Assembly: GCA_946886085.1 (NCBI GenBank)
Contig: CAMPHX010000104.1
Coordinates: forward strand, 1 to 5,782
Length of the DNA stretch: 5,782 nucleotides
Reading direction: 5' to 3'
Source of the DNA: an uncultured Flavobacteriales bacterium
GTDB lineage: Bacteria; Bacteroidota; Bacteroidia; Flavobacteriales; Vicingaceae
Of this stretch, positions 1-5,782 are shown in pieces; position 1 is the stretch's first letter, and every line of letters begins with the position of its first letter. Both the position numbers and the translations under genes were made by a program. Under the pieces are notes generated by a model. It saw only the letters and a program-made list of their open reading frames with translations, ran no database searches and was not told the DNA's origin.

Positions 1-2
1 AC

Positions 3-230
3 AATTCTTTTGCTCTTCCTAAAAAAGAATTTGAATTATTGGCGTTGTTAATGTCAAAACCCGGAAAAGTGTTTACCCGAGAAGTAATTTTAGAAAGCAT
101 TTGGGGAACAGACGTGGTGGTTGGCGATAGAACCATTGATGTACATATTAGAAAATTAAGAGAAAAACTAGGCGATAAACACATAGAAACCATTAAAGGT
201 GTTGGTTATAAGTTGAAATTAGTCGAATAA
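3..230 (+). CDS. OmpR/PhoB-family response regulator, C-terminal DNA-binding domain (5' partial)
   Basis: Only the last 75 residues are present; the reading frame is open to the left edge, so the receiver domain with its phospho-accepting Asp lies upstream of the window. What remains is a nearly complete winged-helix (Trans_reg_C) domain. It begins with the strand/helix signature LPKKEFELLALL, continues through KVFTREVILESIWG and the recognition helix RTIDVHIRKLREKLG, and ends with the wing hairpin IETIKGVGYKL just before the stop. This order is diagnostic of OmpR/PhoB regulators, which bind direct repeats in promoters as dimers after phosphorylation. The next gene, 42 bases downstream, encodes a histidine kinase, its likely partner. 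An internal TTG at position 39 could open a shorter frame, but homology runs upstream of it, so it is not the start. Target genes cannot be read from the sequence. Confidence 0.93.
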   Translation, partial: NSFALPKKEFELLALLMSKPGKVFTREVILESIWGTDVVVGDRTIDVHIRKLREKLGDKHIETIKGVGYKLKLVE

Positions 231-272
231 GGGCTCAGTTTTCAACTTATTTTATGCTTATTTTTGCTACTA

Positions 273-1319
273 ATGAAAGAATTAACCCCAAAAGGTATTG
301 CCATAAGAGTAGCTTTTTTAATTGCTACAATAGCTGTTGCTTCGTTATTTATAGGCTTACTTTTTTTTGATTGTAACCTTCCCATTTATTTATTCTTCCT
401 ACTTTTTATCATTACGTTATTAACAGGTTACTTTGGTTTTTTATATGCTCTTGAAAAATTTATTTACAGAAAAATAAAACTCATTTACAGAACTATTCAC
501 AATCAAAAACTAAAGAAAGATGGTGAAATAGAAGACCTCAACTTTAGCGATAATATTATTCAAAAAGTACAACAAGATGTGTTGGATTGGGCAAAAACCA
601 ATCAGCAAGAAATTACTCGATTAAAAACATCAGAAAACTATAGAAGAGAATTTGTTGGTAATGTATCTCACGAACTTAAAACGCCTATTTTTAATATTCA
701 AGGGTATTTATTAACGCTTATTGAAGGTGGTATGGACGATCCAACCATTAATAAAGATTATTTGGTTAAAGCCAACAATAGTGTAGAGAGAATGATAGAC
801 ATTATTGAAGATTTAGATGAGATTACCAAGTTAGAAAGTGGTAGATTGTCTATGAAAATAGATAAAACAGATATTGTTGAACTAGTTAAAGAAGTGGTTG
901 ACTCCCTCGAAGAAAGAATAAATAAAGCAGGTGTTACCGTAAAAATACAAAACCAAGATAAACCTATTTGGGTAATGGCCGATGCGAGAAAAATAAGTCA
1001 AGTATTAATCAACCTCATTATTAATGCTATTAAATATGGGAAAATTAACGGCACAATAAGAATTAAATTTTTTGACATGCACGATAATATTTTAATAGAA
1101 GTAGCCGATGATGGAGAAGGAATTGAAGCCCACCATTTACCTCGTTTATTCGAGCGATTTTACAGAACCGACAAAGGTAGAGCCAGAGAAAATGGCGGTT
1201 CCGGATTAGGACTTTCTATTGTAAAACATATTGTTGAAGCTCACAAACAAACCATAAATGTAAGAAGCACTGTTGGCGTTGGTTCTACTTTTTCGTTTAC
1301 CCTTAAAAAAGCCAAATAA
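273..1319 (+). CDS. Two-component sensor histidine kinase, membrane-bound, with minimal extracytoplasmic loop
   Basis: 348 residues from the ATG at 273; a TTG three codons earlier (264) is in frame but less likely. Two hydrophobic segments (about 13-32 and 38-60) are separated by only about five residues (DCNLP), so there is almost no extracytoplasmic sensor domain. A helical linker (about 61-125) without an obvious HAMP or PAS domain leads to the HisKA dimerisation helix, where HELKTP carries the phospho-accepting His133. The HATPase_c domain is complete: N box N247-LII-N251-A, G1 box D279-x-G281-x-G283, F box with F293 and F296, and G2 box G309-S-G311-L-G313. It should therefore be an active autokinase that phosphorylates the regulator encoded immediately upstream. 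The arrangement resembles PhoR/PhoB-type pairs, but the signal is unknown and a PhoR name is not justified. No Shine-Dalgarno sequence precedes the start. The two genes are probably co-transcribed. Confidence 0.93.
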   Translation: MKELTPKGIAIRVAFLIATIAVASLFIGLLFFDCNLPIYLFFLLFIITLLTGYFGFLYALEKFIYRKIKLIYRTIHNQKLKKDGEIEDLNFSDNIIQKVQQDVLDWAKTNQQEITRLKTSENYRREFVGNVSHELKTPIFNIQGYLLTLIEGGMDDPTINKDYLVKANNSVERMIDIIEDLDEITKLESGRLSMKIDKTDIVELVKEVVDSLEERINKAGVTVKIQNQDKPIWVMADARKISQVLINLIINAIKYGKINGTIRIKFFDMHDNILIEVADDGEGIEAHHLPRLFERFYRTDKGRARENGGSGLGLSIVKHIVEAHKQTINVRSTVGVGSTFSFTLKKAK

Positions 1320-1323
1320 TTAG

Positions 1324-1331
1324 TAATTTTG
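1324..1331 (+). promoter_or_regulatory. Possible Bacteroidota -7 promoter element for pyrC
   Basis: TAATTTTG matches the TAnnTTTG element described for the primary sigma factor of Bacteroidota. It lies in the 37-base gap between the kinase stop and the pyrC ATG at 1357, which would give a leader of about 20 bases. No clear TTG-type -33 element is seen at the usual distance upstream. In DNA this rich in T the 8-mer can occur by chance, so the call is tentative. If it is real, pyrC can be transcribed independently of the two-component pair. Confidence 0.33.
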
Positions 1332-1356
1332 AAACTCTGTTAAAACAAACTCACTA

Positions 1357-2703
1357 ATGGCTATCTTACTAAAAAACGCCCAAATTGTTAATGAAGACAA
1401 TATCATCAAAGGACATATTTTTATTGAAAATGAAATTATCAGTAAAATTTTTAATGTTCAAGATGATATTAGTTCATTAGCCAATACTGCTGAAATTATT
1501 GATTTAAAAAACAAACATGTTTTTCCGGGAGTAATTGACGACCAAGTGCATTTTAGAGAACCCGGATTAACCCATAAAGCAGATATTTATACAGAATCTA
1601 GAGCTGCTGTTGCCGGTGGTATTACCGCTTTTATGGAAATGCCGAATACTGTTCCAAATACACTTACTCAAGAATTATTAGAAGAAAAATATGCCATTGC
1701 TGCAAAAAATTCTGCTGCCAATTATTCTTTTTTTATGGGAGCTTCCAATGATAATTTAGAAGAAGTGTTAAAAACCAACCCCAACAATGTTTGTGGAGTA
1801 AAAATTTTTATGGGCTCTTCAACAGGCAATATGTTGGTGGATAAAAAAGAAGTGTTAGAAAACATTTTTGCCAACTGTAAAATGCTTATTGCCACACATT
1901 GTGAAGATGAGGACACCATTATTGCCAATACCGAAAAATACAAAGCAACATATGGAGAAGATGTTCCTATTGCTTGTCACCCCGAAATTAGAAGCGAGGA
2001 AGCTTGCTACAAATCTTCCTCTTTTGCAGTAGAATTAGCAAAAAAACACAACACCCGATTACATATTTTACACATTTCTACAGCTAAAGAATTAGCTCTT
2101 TTTGATAATACTTTACCACTAAAAGATAAGCGTATTACTGCTGAAGCTTGTGTCCATCACCTTTGGTTTTCTGATGAAGATTATGAGGAAAAAGGAACGT
2201 TGATTAAGTGGAACCCGGCAGTAAAAACGGCTCAGGATAGAGATGCTATTTTACAAGGAGTGCTAGACAATAAAATTGACGTAATTGCCACCGACCATGC
2301 TCCACATACCTTAGAAGAAAAATCAAACAGTTATTTTAAAGCTCCTTCAGGCGGCCCACTAGTGCAGCATGCATTAGTCTCTATGCTCGAGCATTACCAT
2401 AATGGCAAAATTAGTTTGGAAAAAATTGCTGAAAAAATGAGTCATGCTGTTGCTGATTGTTTCCAAATTGAAAAGAGAGGCTACATAAAAGAAGGATTTT
2501 TTGCTGATTTGGTAGTAGTGGATATAGATAATCCTTGGACAGTAGCCAAAGAAAACTTGTTTTACAAATGTGGTTGGTCTCCTTTTGAAGGAACAACTTT
2601 TAAATCTAAGGTATTACAAACTTTTGTAAATGGCAATTTAGTTTATAATTTTGGAGAGATTGATGACTCCATTAGAGGGAAAAGACTGACTTTTAATCAT
2701 TAA
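1357..2703 (+). CDS. pyrC: Dihydroorotase (amidohydrolase superfamily, PyrC multifunctional-type)
   Basis: Dihydroorotase reversibly cyclises N-carbamoyl-L-aspartate to L-dihydroorotate, step three of de novo UMP synthesis, in the cytoplasm. The 448-residue protein has the family's usual length. An N-terminal beta segment (1-57) leads into the TIM-barrel metal site. PGVIDDQVHFREPGLT (57-72) is the HxH region, with H65 and the substrate-binding R67 present but Gln63 where the first His normally sits. MPNT with N97 follows. K149 in GVKIFMGSSTGNM is the probable carboxylated bridging lysine. H181 in ATHCEDE, H239 in HILHIST, and D313 with H317 in ATDHAPH complete the site. The tail CGWSPFEGTTF (405-415), followed by FVNGNLVY, returns to the beta sandwich, as in other dihydroorotases. 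The ATG at 1357 gives the expected N-terminus (AILLKNAQIVNE); there is no Shine-Dalgarno sequence, as is usual in Bacteroidota. The small lipoprotein gene downstream starts seven bases after the stop. Confidence 0.95.
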   Translation: MAILLKNAQIVNEDNIIKGHIFIENEIISKIFNVQDDISSLANTAEIIDLKNKHVFPGVIDDQVHFREPGLTHKADIYTESRAAVAGGITAFMEMPNTVPNTLTQELLEEKYAIAAKNSAANYSFFMGASNDNLEEVLKTNPNNVCGVKIFMGSSTGNMLVDKKEVLENIFANCKMLIATHCEDEDTIIANTEKYKATYGEDVPIACHPEIRSEEACYKSSSFAVELAKKHNTRLHILHISTAKELALFDNTLPLKDKRITAEACVHHLWFSDEDYEEKGTLIKWNPAVKTAQDRDAILQGVLDNKIDVIATDHAPHTLEEKSNSYFKAPSGGPLVQHALVSMLEHYHNGKISLEKIAEKMSHAVADCFQIEKRGYIKEGFFADLVVVDIDNPWTVAKENLFYKCGWSPFEGTTFKSKVLQTFVNGNLVYNFGEIDDSIRGKRLTFNH

Positions 2704-2710
2704 ACTTTAT

Positions 2711-2878
2711 ATGAAAAACTTTATGAAATCACTAATCGTTTTATTTTTTACCTTACTGTTTTTTTCGAACTGTAGTTCAACCAAAAACTCAACAACTACT
2801 GAAGGTATAACTACTCCCAGCCAACAAGCAACTCAAGACAAACCTCAAATGGACTCAAGTGGTAAGTTTGTAAAATAA
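2711..2878 (+). CDS. Small predicted lipoprotein (55 aa), function unknown
   Basis: This short ORF starts at the ATG seven bases after the pyrC stop and ends at the TAA at 2876-2878. Residues 1-20 form a type II signal peptide: two lysines near the N-terminus (K2, K6), a hydrophobic core (LIVLFFTLLFF) and a lipobox-like FFSNC with C21 as the lipidation site. Asn at -1 is less usual than Gly, Ala or Ser, but bulky -1 residues do occur in Bacteroidota lipoproteins. The mature part is only about 35 residues, rich in Ser, Thr and Gln, and probably disordered; I recognise no domain. The spacing suggests co-transcription with pyrC. A second in-frame ATG at 2723 would still leave a usable signal peptide. 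The signal peptide makes a chance ORF unlikely, but expression is unproven. It could be a free small lipoprotein or the remnant of a longer one. Confidence 0.66.
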   Translation: MKNFMKSLIVLFFTLLFFSNCSSTKNSTTTEGITTPSQQATQDKPQMDSSGKFVK

Positions 2879-2960
2879 GTTCTCTTCTTTGCGAGCACTT
2901 AGCATCTTGTTGTATTTAACGTTATCCTCCCAACTTCTGTGTTAAAAAATTAAGCTATTC

Positions 2961-2980
2961 CATCATTTTTCATCATCTTT
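2961..2980 (+). repeat. Imperfect 10-bp tandem direct repeat
   Basis: CATCATTTTT is followed directly by CATCATCTTT, two copies differing at one position. The period is close to one helical turn and the pair lies 30 to 50 bases before the M1 peptidase start, overlapping its possible -7 element. It could be a regulator site built from direct repeats or a chance low-complexity stretch. Confidence 0.4.
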
Positions 2981-2981
2981 G
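2974..2981 (+). promoter_or_regulatory. Weak possible -7 element for the M1 peptidase gene
   Basis: CATCTTTG differs from the Bacteroidota TAnnTTTG consensus at its first base and lies 29 bases before the ATG at 3011, a plausible distance. No TTG-type -33 element is evident upstream. The call rests mainly on position after the only sizeable gap. Confidence 0.25.
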
Positions 2982-3010
2982 TCAACGTAAAAAATTTATC
3001 CTAAAAAAAC

Positions 3011-5662
3011 ATGAACAAATTAATCTTATCACTTTTAGCTTTACTCTTTATTTTAGGTTGTAAAACCACCGAAACTATTACACTTCCTGAGCAAGTAATT
3101 GAAATTGAGAACCCGTTTAAAACTGAGCGACCTGTCTATCAGGCTGCTTACACTAAAAAATTTGATCTTATTCATACCAAATTAGCTGTAAGTTTTAATT
3201 GGGAAAAAGCTCACCTTTATGGTAAAGCCGACATTACTTTACGTCCGTATTTTTATGCTACTCAGCAATTAGAATTGAATGCTCGAGGAATGGATATTCA
3301 TAAAGTAGCATTGATTGAAAACGGTAACAAAAAACCTCTGGAATTTACTTACGACAGTTTAATCATAAACATCGCATTAGATAAAATTTATACCAGAAAC
3401 GACACACTTACTATTTTTATTGATTACACTTCTAAACCTGAAGAACTAAAAGAAGGTGGCAGCAGTGCCATTTCATCTGATAAAGGCTTGTATTTTATTA
3501 ATCCTAAAGGCGAAGAGAAAAACAAAATGCCACAAATTTGGACACAAGGAGAAACCGAAGCCAACTCCGCTTGGTTCCCTACTATTGATGCTCCAAATCA
3601 AAAAACTACTCAAGAAATTGCCATTACTGTTGAAGAAAAATATGTGACCTTATCCAATGGGATGCTTACTCATTCAGAACTTAATGGCAACGGTACCCGA
3701 ACAGATTTTTGGGAGATGGATATGCCTCACGCTCCTTATTTATTTATGATGGCTATTGGCGAATATAAAATTGTAAAAGACAAATGGAGAAACATTGATG
3801 TTGATTATTATGTAGAAGAAGAGTATGAGCCTTATGCCAAAGATATTTTTGGTAAAACACCTGAAATGCTGGAATTCTATTCTAATGTATTAGGAGTAGC
3901 TTATCCTTGGCAAAAATACCATCAGATAGTAGTTAGAGACTATGTTTCTGGCGCTATGGAAAACACTACAGGTGTTATTTTTGGAGATTTTGCTTACCAA
4001 ACTAAGAGAGAATTGATTGATGGTAGCAATGCAGAAGATGTTATTGCTCACGAACTTTTTCACCATTGGTTTGGCGATTTGGTTACCTGCGAATCGTGGG
4101 CTAACTTACCACTTAATGAATCGTTTGCTACTTATGGAGAGTATTTGTGGAATGAATACAAGTATGGTGATGATAAAGCAGATCAAGGACTCCAGTCCGA
4201 TTTGAAAAACTATTTACTTCAGTTAGCTCAATCCGGACCAAAAGATATGATTCGTTTTGATTATAAGGATAAAGAAGATATGTTTGATGGACATAGCTAC
4301 CAAAAAGGAGGCAGAATTTTACACATGCTTAGAAACTACATGGGCGATGAAGCTTTCTTCACTTCATTAAAAATATATTTGGAAGAAAATAAATTTACAG
4401 ATGTAGAAATGCATCAACTTCGTTTAGCTTGCGAAAAAGTTACCGGAGAAGATCTCAATTGGTTTTTTAATCAGTGGTTTTTTGATAAAGGACACCCAGT
4501 ATTGGATATTAATTACGAATACAATGATTCTTTGGGAATTCAATATGTTTACATAGAACAAAAGCAAGATTTAAAAGTTGCTCCTATTTACAAATTACCT
4601 ATAAAAATTGATGTTTTTGCTAACGGAAAAATAAATTCCCATAAAGTGGTTATTGACAAAGTAAACAACACTTTTGAGTTTGAAACTTCAATACCAGACT
4701 TTGTAAATGTAGATGCCGATAAAATGTTGCTTTGCGAAAAAAATGATAATCATTCATCTACCGAAGAGTGGGCATTTTTATACCAACCAACCAAAAATTA
4801 TGGTAGTATTAAAATGAAGTATTTAGATAGATATGAAGCTATTGCCATGTTAAAAAAATCGAAAGATGAATTAGCAATAACTACTATTATAAAAGCATTA
4901 GACGATAATTATGAATACTTAAGAAGGCAAGCCATTGGAGCATTAAAAAACGCTGCTAAAGCTAAACCGGAAATGGTAAAAGAAAAATTATTAGCAATGG
5001 CAAAAAATGATAGCGACTCTAAAGTAAGAGGAGATGCTATTGCTGCTTTAGTTCGTTATTTTGAAAACGATAAAGCAGTAACCGATGTTTGTGTTAGCGG
5101 AATGGAAGAACAATCGTATTATGTAATTGGTGAATCGTTACTAGCCTTATCTAAAAACAATGGTTCGTTAGCCATGAAATATGCTTCAGCATTCGAAAAA
5201 GAAAAAAACGGGAATATAGTTTCAGCGATAACCACCGTTTATGAAGAACACGGAACAGAAAAAGAATTGGATTATTTCATCACTAAAAACAAAGAAATAT
5301 CAGGGTTTGAAAAATACGGTTTTGCAATGTCAACTACTCGTTATTTAAAAAATCAAGATCACGAAACCGTAAAAAAAGGAAGTGCAATTCTTAAAGAAAC
5401 TGCATTAAATGAAAAAACTTGGTGGATTAGAATGGCCGCTATAAATGGAATATCGGACTTAGAAGCAATGTATGCTAACCGAATTCATATTGCTGAACAA
5501 GAAATAAAAGAAGCTGAATCCGGTTCTGAAAACGAACAAAAATTAAGAACCAATATCGATAAAGACAAAAATGTTCAGCAGCATTTAATTGAAATATTAA
5601 ATGAAATTAAAGCTAAAGAAGAACACCCAAGATTGAAAGCAATGTTAGGAATAAAAGATTAA
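3011..5662 (+). CDS. M1-family zinc aminopeptidase, lipoprotein, with C-terminal HEAT-like region
   Basis: An 883-residue gluzincin that removes N-terminal residues from peptides. Residues 1-16 are a lipoprotein signal peptide with a textbook lipobox, FILGC, C17 being lipidated, so the enzyme should be membrane-anchored in the envelope; which face is unclear. The N-terminal beta domain (about 45-250) includes TQGETEANSAWFPTIDAP, a typical M1 segment. The exopeptidase motif is GAMEN (314-318), with E317 expected to bind the free N-terminus. The zinc site is H347-E-x-x-H351 with E370 eighteen residues later. E348 is the general base, and Y430 in SYQKGG is the probable transition-state tyrosine. 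The usual NEGFA reads NESFA here. GHPVL (494-498) opens a beta-sandwich domain (to about 575). The rest (about 600-883) is helical with HEAT-like repeats (clearest 615-690) and a charged end, instead of a recognisable ERAP1_C domain. All key residues are intact. Confidence 0.93.
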   Translation: MNKLILSLLALLFILGCKTTETITLPEQVIEIENPFKTERPVYQAAYTKKFDLIHTKLAVSFNWEKAHLYGKADITLRPYFYATQQLELNARGMDIHKVALIENGNKKPLEFTYDSLIINIALDKIYTRNDTLTIFIDYTSKPEELKEGGSSAISSDKGLYFINPKGEEKNKMPQIWTQGETEANSAWFPTIDAPNQKTTQEIAITVEEKYVTLSNGMLTHSELNGNGTRTDFWEMDMPHAPYLFMMAIGEYKIVKDKWRNIDVDYYVEEEYEPYAKDIFGKTPEMLEFYSNVLGVAYPWQKYHQIVVRDYVSGAMENTTGVIFGDFAYQTKRELIDGSNAEDVIAHELFHHWFGDLVTCESWANLPLNESFATYGEYLWNEYKYGDDKADQGLQSDLKNYLLQLAQSGPKDMIRFDYKDKEDMFDGHSYQKGGRILHMLRNYMGDEAFFTSLKIYLEENKFTDVEMHQLRLACEKVTGEDLNWFFNQWFFDKGHPVLDINYEYNDSLGIQYVYIEQKQDLKVAPIYKLPIKIDVFANGKINSHKVVIDKVNNTFEFETSIPDFVNVDADKMLLCEKNDNHSSTEEWAFLYQPTKNYGSIKMKYLDRYEAIAMLKKSKDELAITTIIKALDDNYEYLRRQAIGALKNAAKAKPEMVKEKLLAMAKNDSDSKVRGDAIAALVRYFENDKAVTDVCVSGMEEQSYYVIGESLLALSKNNGSLAMKYASAFEKEKNGNIVSAITTVYEEHGTEKELDYFITKNKEISGFEKYGFAMSTTRYLKNQDHETVKKGSAILKETALNEKTWWIRMAAINGISDLEAMYANRIHIAEQEIKEAESGSENEQKLRTNIDKDKNVQQHLIEILNEIKAKEEHPRLKAMLGIKD

Positions 5663-5690
5663 CTTTATACCAACCAAAAAATATAAAATT

Positions 5691-5782
5691 ATGAGAAATA
5701 CAATTATACTTATCTTAATTCTACTATCAAACATTGTCTTTGCTCAACAAGTTAAAGTGGAGAACGCAAAATATAAATTTAT
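5691..5782 (+). CDS. Secreted protein with signal peptide, 3' partial, function unknown
   Basis: The ATG at 5691, 28 bases after the M1 peptidase stop, opens a frame that runs off the right edge after 30 codons. Residues 1-18 look like a Sec signal peptide: a single Arg at position 2, a hydrophobic core IILILILLSNIV, and probable signal peptidase I cleavage after FA (A18), leaving QQVKVENAKYKF as the start of the mature protein. No Cys is present, so it is not a lipoprotein. The close spacing and absence of a visible terminator suggest co-transcription with the peptidase. The visible part is too short to assign a family. Confidence 0.7.
   Translation, partial: MRNTIILILILLSNIVFAQQVKVENAKYKF

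Larger units (their letters stand above)
2879..3010 (+). other. Intergenic region, probable promoter region of the M1 peptidase gene
   Basis: This 132-base stretch is the largest non-coding gap in the window. Its upstream half is rich in C and T on the plus strand and contains an 8-base palindrome, TAACGTTA (2917-2924). The downstream half is A/T-rich and carries a 10-base imperfect tandem repeat (2961-2980). I found no convincing stem-loop followed by a T tract, so no intrinsic terminator is called for the pyrC-lipoprotein unit. The last bases before the ATG are A-rich (CCTAAAAAAAC), without a Shine-Dalgarno sequence. I see no RNA gene or ORF here. Confidence 0.5.

Noticed and set aside
259..266. 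TATTTTTG as a -7 promoter element for the histidine kinase
   Set aside because: It matches TAnnTTTG but ends only six bases before the ATG, which would give an almost leaderless transcript. It lacks a TTG at -33, and the spacing to the regulator gene suggests co-transcription.
264..272. TTG at 264 as the start of the histidine kinase
   Set aside because: It adds only three residues (M/L-L-L) before an ATG at 273 that begins a normal N-terminus (MKELTPKG). Neither site has a Shine-Dalgarno sequence, so the ATG is preferred.
1722..1943. Open frame on the minus strand inside pyrC
   Set aside because: It is antisense to a strongly supported gene, its translation has no recognisable features, and such frames are expected by chance here.
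2411..2596. Second open frame on the minus strand inside pyrC
   Set aside because: It is antisense to the conserved C-terminal part of dihydroorotase and has no domain or signal of its own.
2701..2726. Repeated ACTTTAT around the pyrC stop and lipoprotein start, with a similar string after the M1 stop at 5660
   Set aside because: The copies are short and A/T-rich, sit at different offsets relative to start and stop codons, and partly encode the lipoprotein N-terminus. Chance is the simpler explanation.
2879..2950. Intrinsic terminator after the small lipoprotein gene
   Set aside because: I could not find a GC-rich stem followed by a T tract; only very short complementary segments are present.
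3456..4205. Short plus-strand frames (3456-3647 and 4017-4205) inside the M1 peptidase gene
   Set aside because: They are out of frame with a gene whose protein shows an intact motif set across both intervals, and their translations carry no features.

Overview
The window looks like ordinary chromosome from a low-GC member of the Bacteroidota, most likely Flavobacteriia or a close relative. The evidence is the strong A/T bias, the AAA/GAA/TTA/ATT-rich codons, A-rich start regions without Shine-Dalgarno sequences, possible TAnnTTTG-type promoter elements, two lipoprotein signal peptides, and the general style of the PyrC and M1 peptidase proteins. The family or genus cannot be fixed from this sequence. 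All genes are on the plus strand and coding density is high. I see no mobile element, tRNA, rRNA, CRISPR array or phage signal.

Layout. Positions 3-230 hold the C-terminal DNA-binding domain of an OmpR/PhoB-type response regulator whose start lies outside the window. After 42 bases comes its probable partner, a compact two-TM sensor histidine kinase (273-1319). After another 37 bases, with a possible -7 promoter element, comes pyrC, a full-length dihydroorotase (1357-2703). Seven bases later is a very short gene (2711-2878) for a 55-residue lipoprotein with a Ser/Thr/Gln-rich tail. A 132-base non-coding stretch follows, the largest gap in the window. It precedes an 883-residue lipoprotein-anchored M1 (gluzincin) metallo-aminopeptidase with a C-terminal HEAT-like helical region (3011-5662). 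The window ends 92 bases into another gene, which encodes a protein with a signal peptide (5691-5782, partial).

How the genes relate. The regulator and kinase form a two-component pair. PyrC catalyses the third step of de novo pyrimidine synthesis. The M1 enzyme probably trims peptides at the cell envelope. Nothing in the sequence links these functions, so the shared orientation may only reflect the compact genome.

I did not find an obviously new system. The points most worth a second look are a Gln in place of the first His of the dihydroorotase HxH metal motif, the tiny lipoprotein gene attached to pyrC, the near absence of an extracytoplasmic domain in the kinase, and the lipid-anchored M1 peptidase with a HEAT-like tail.
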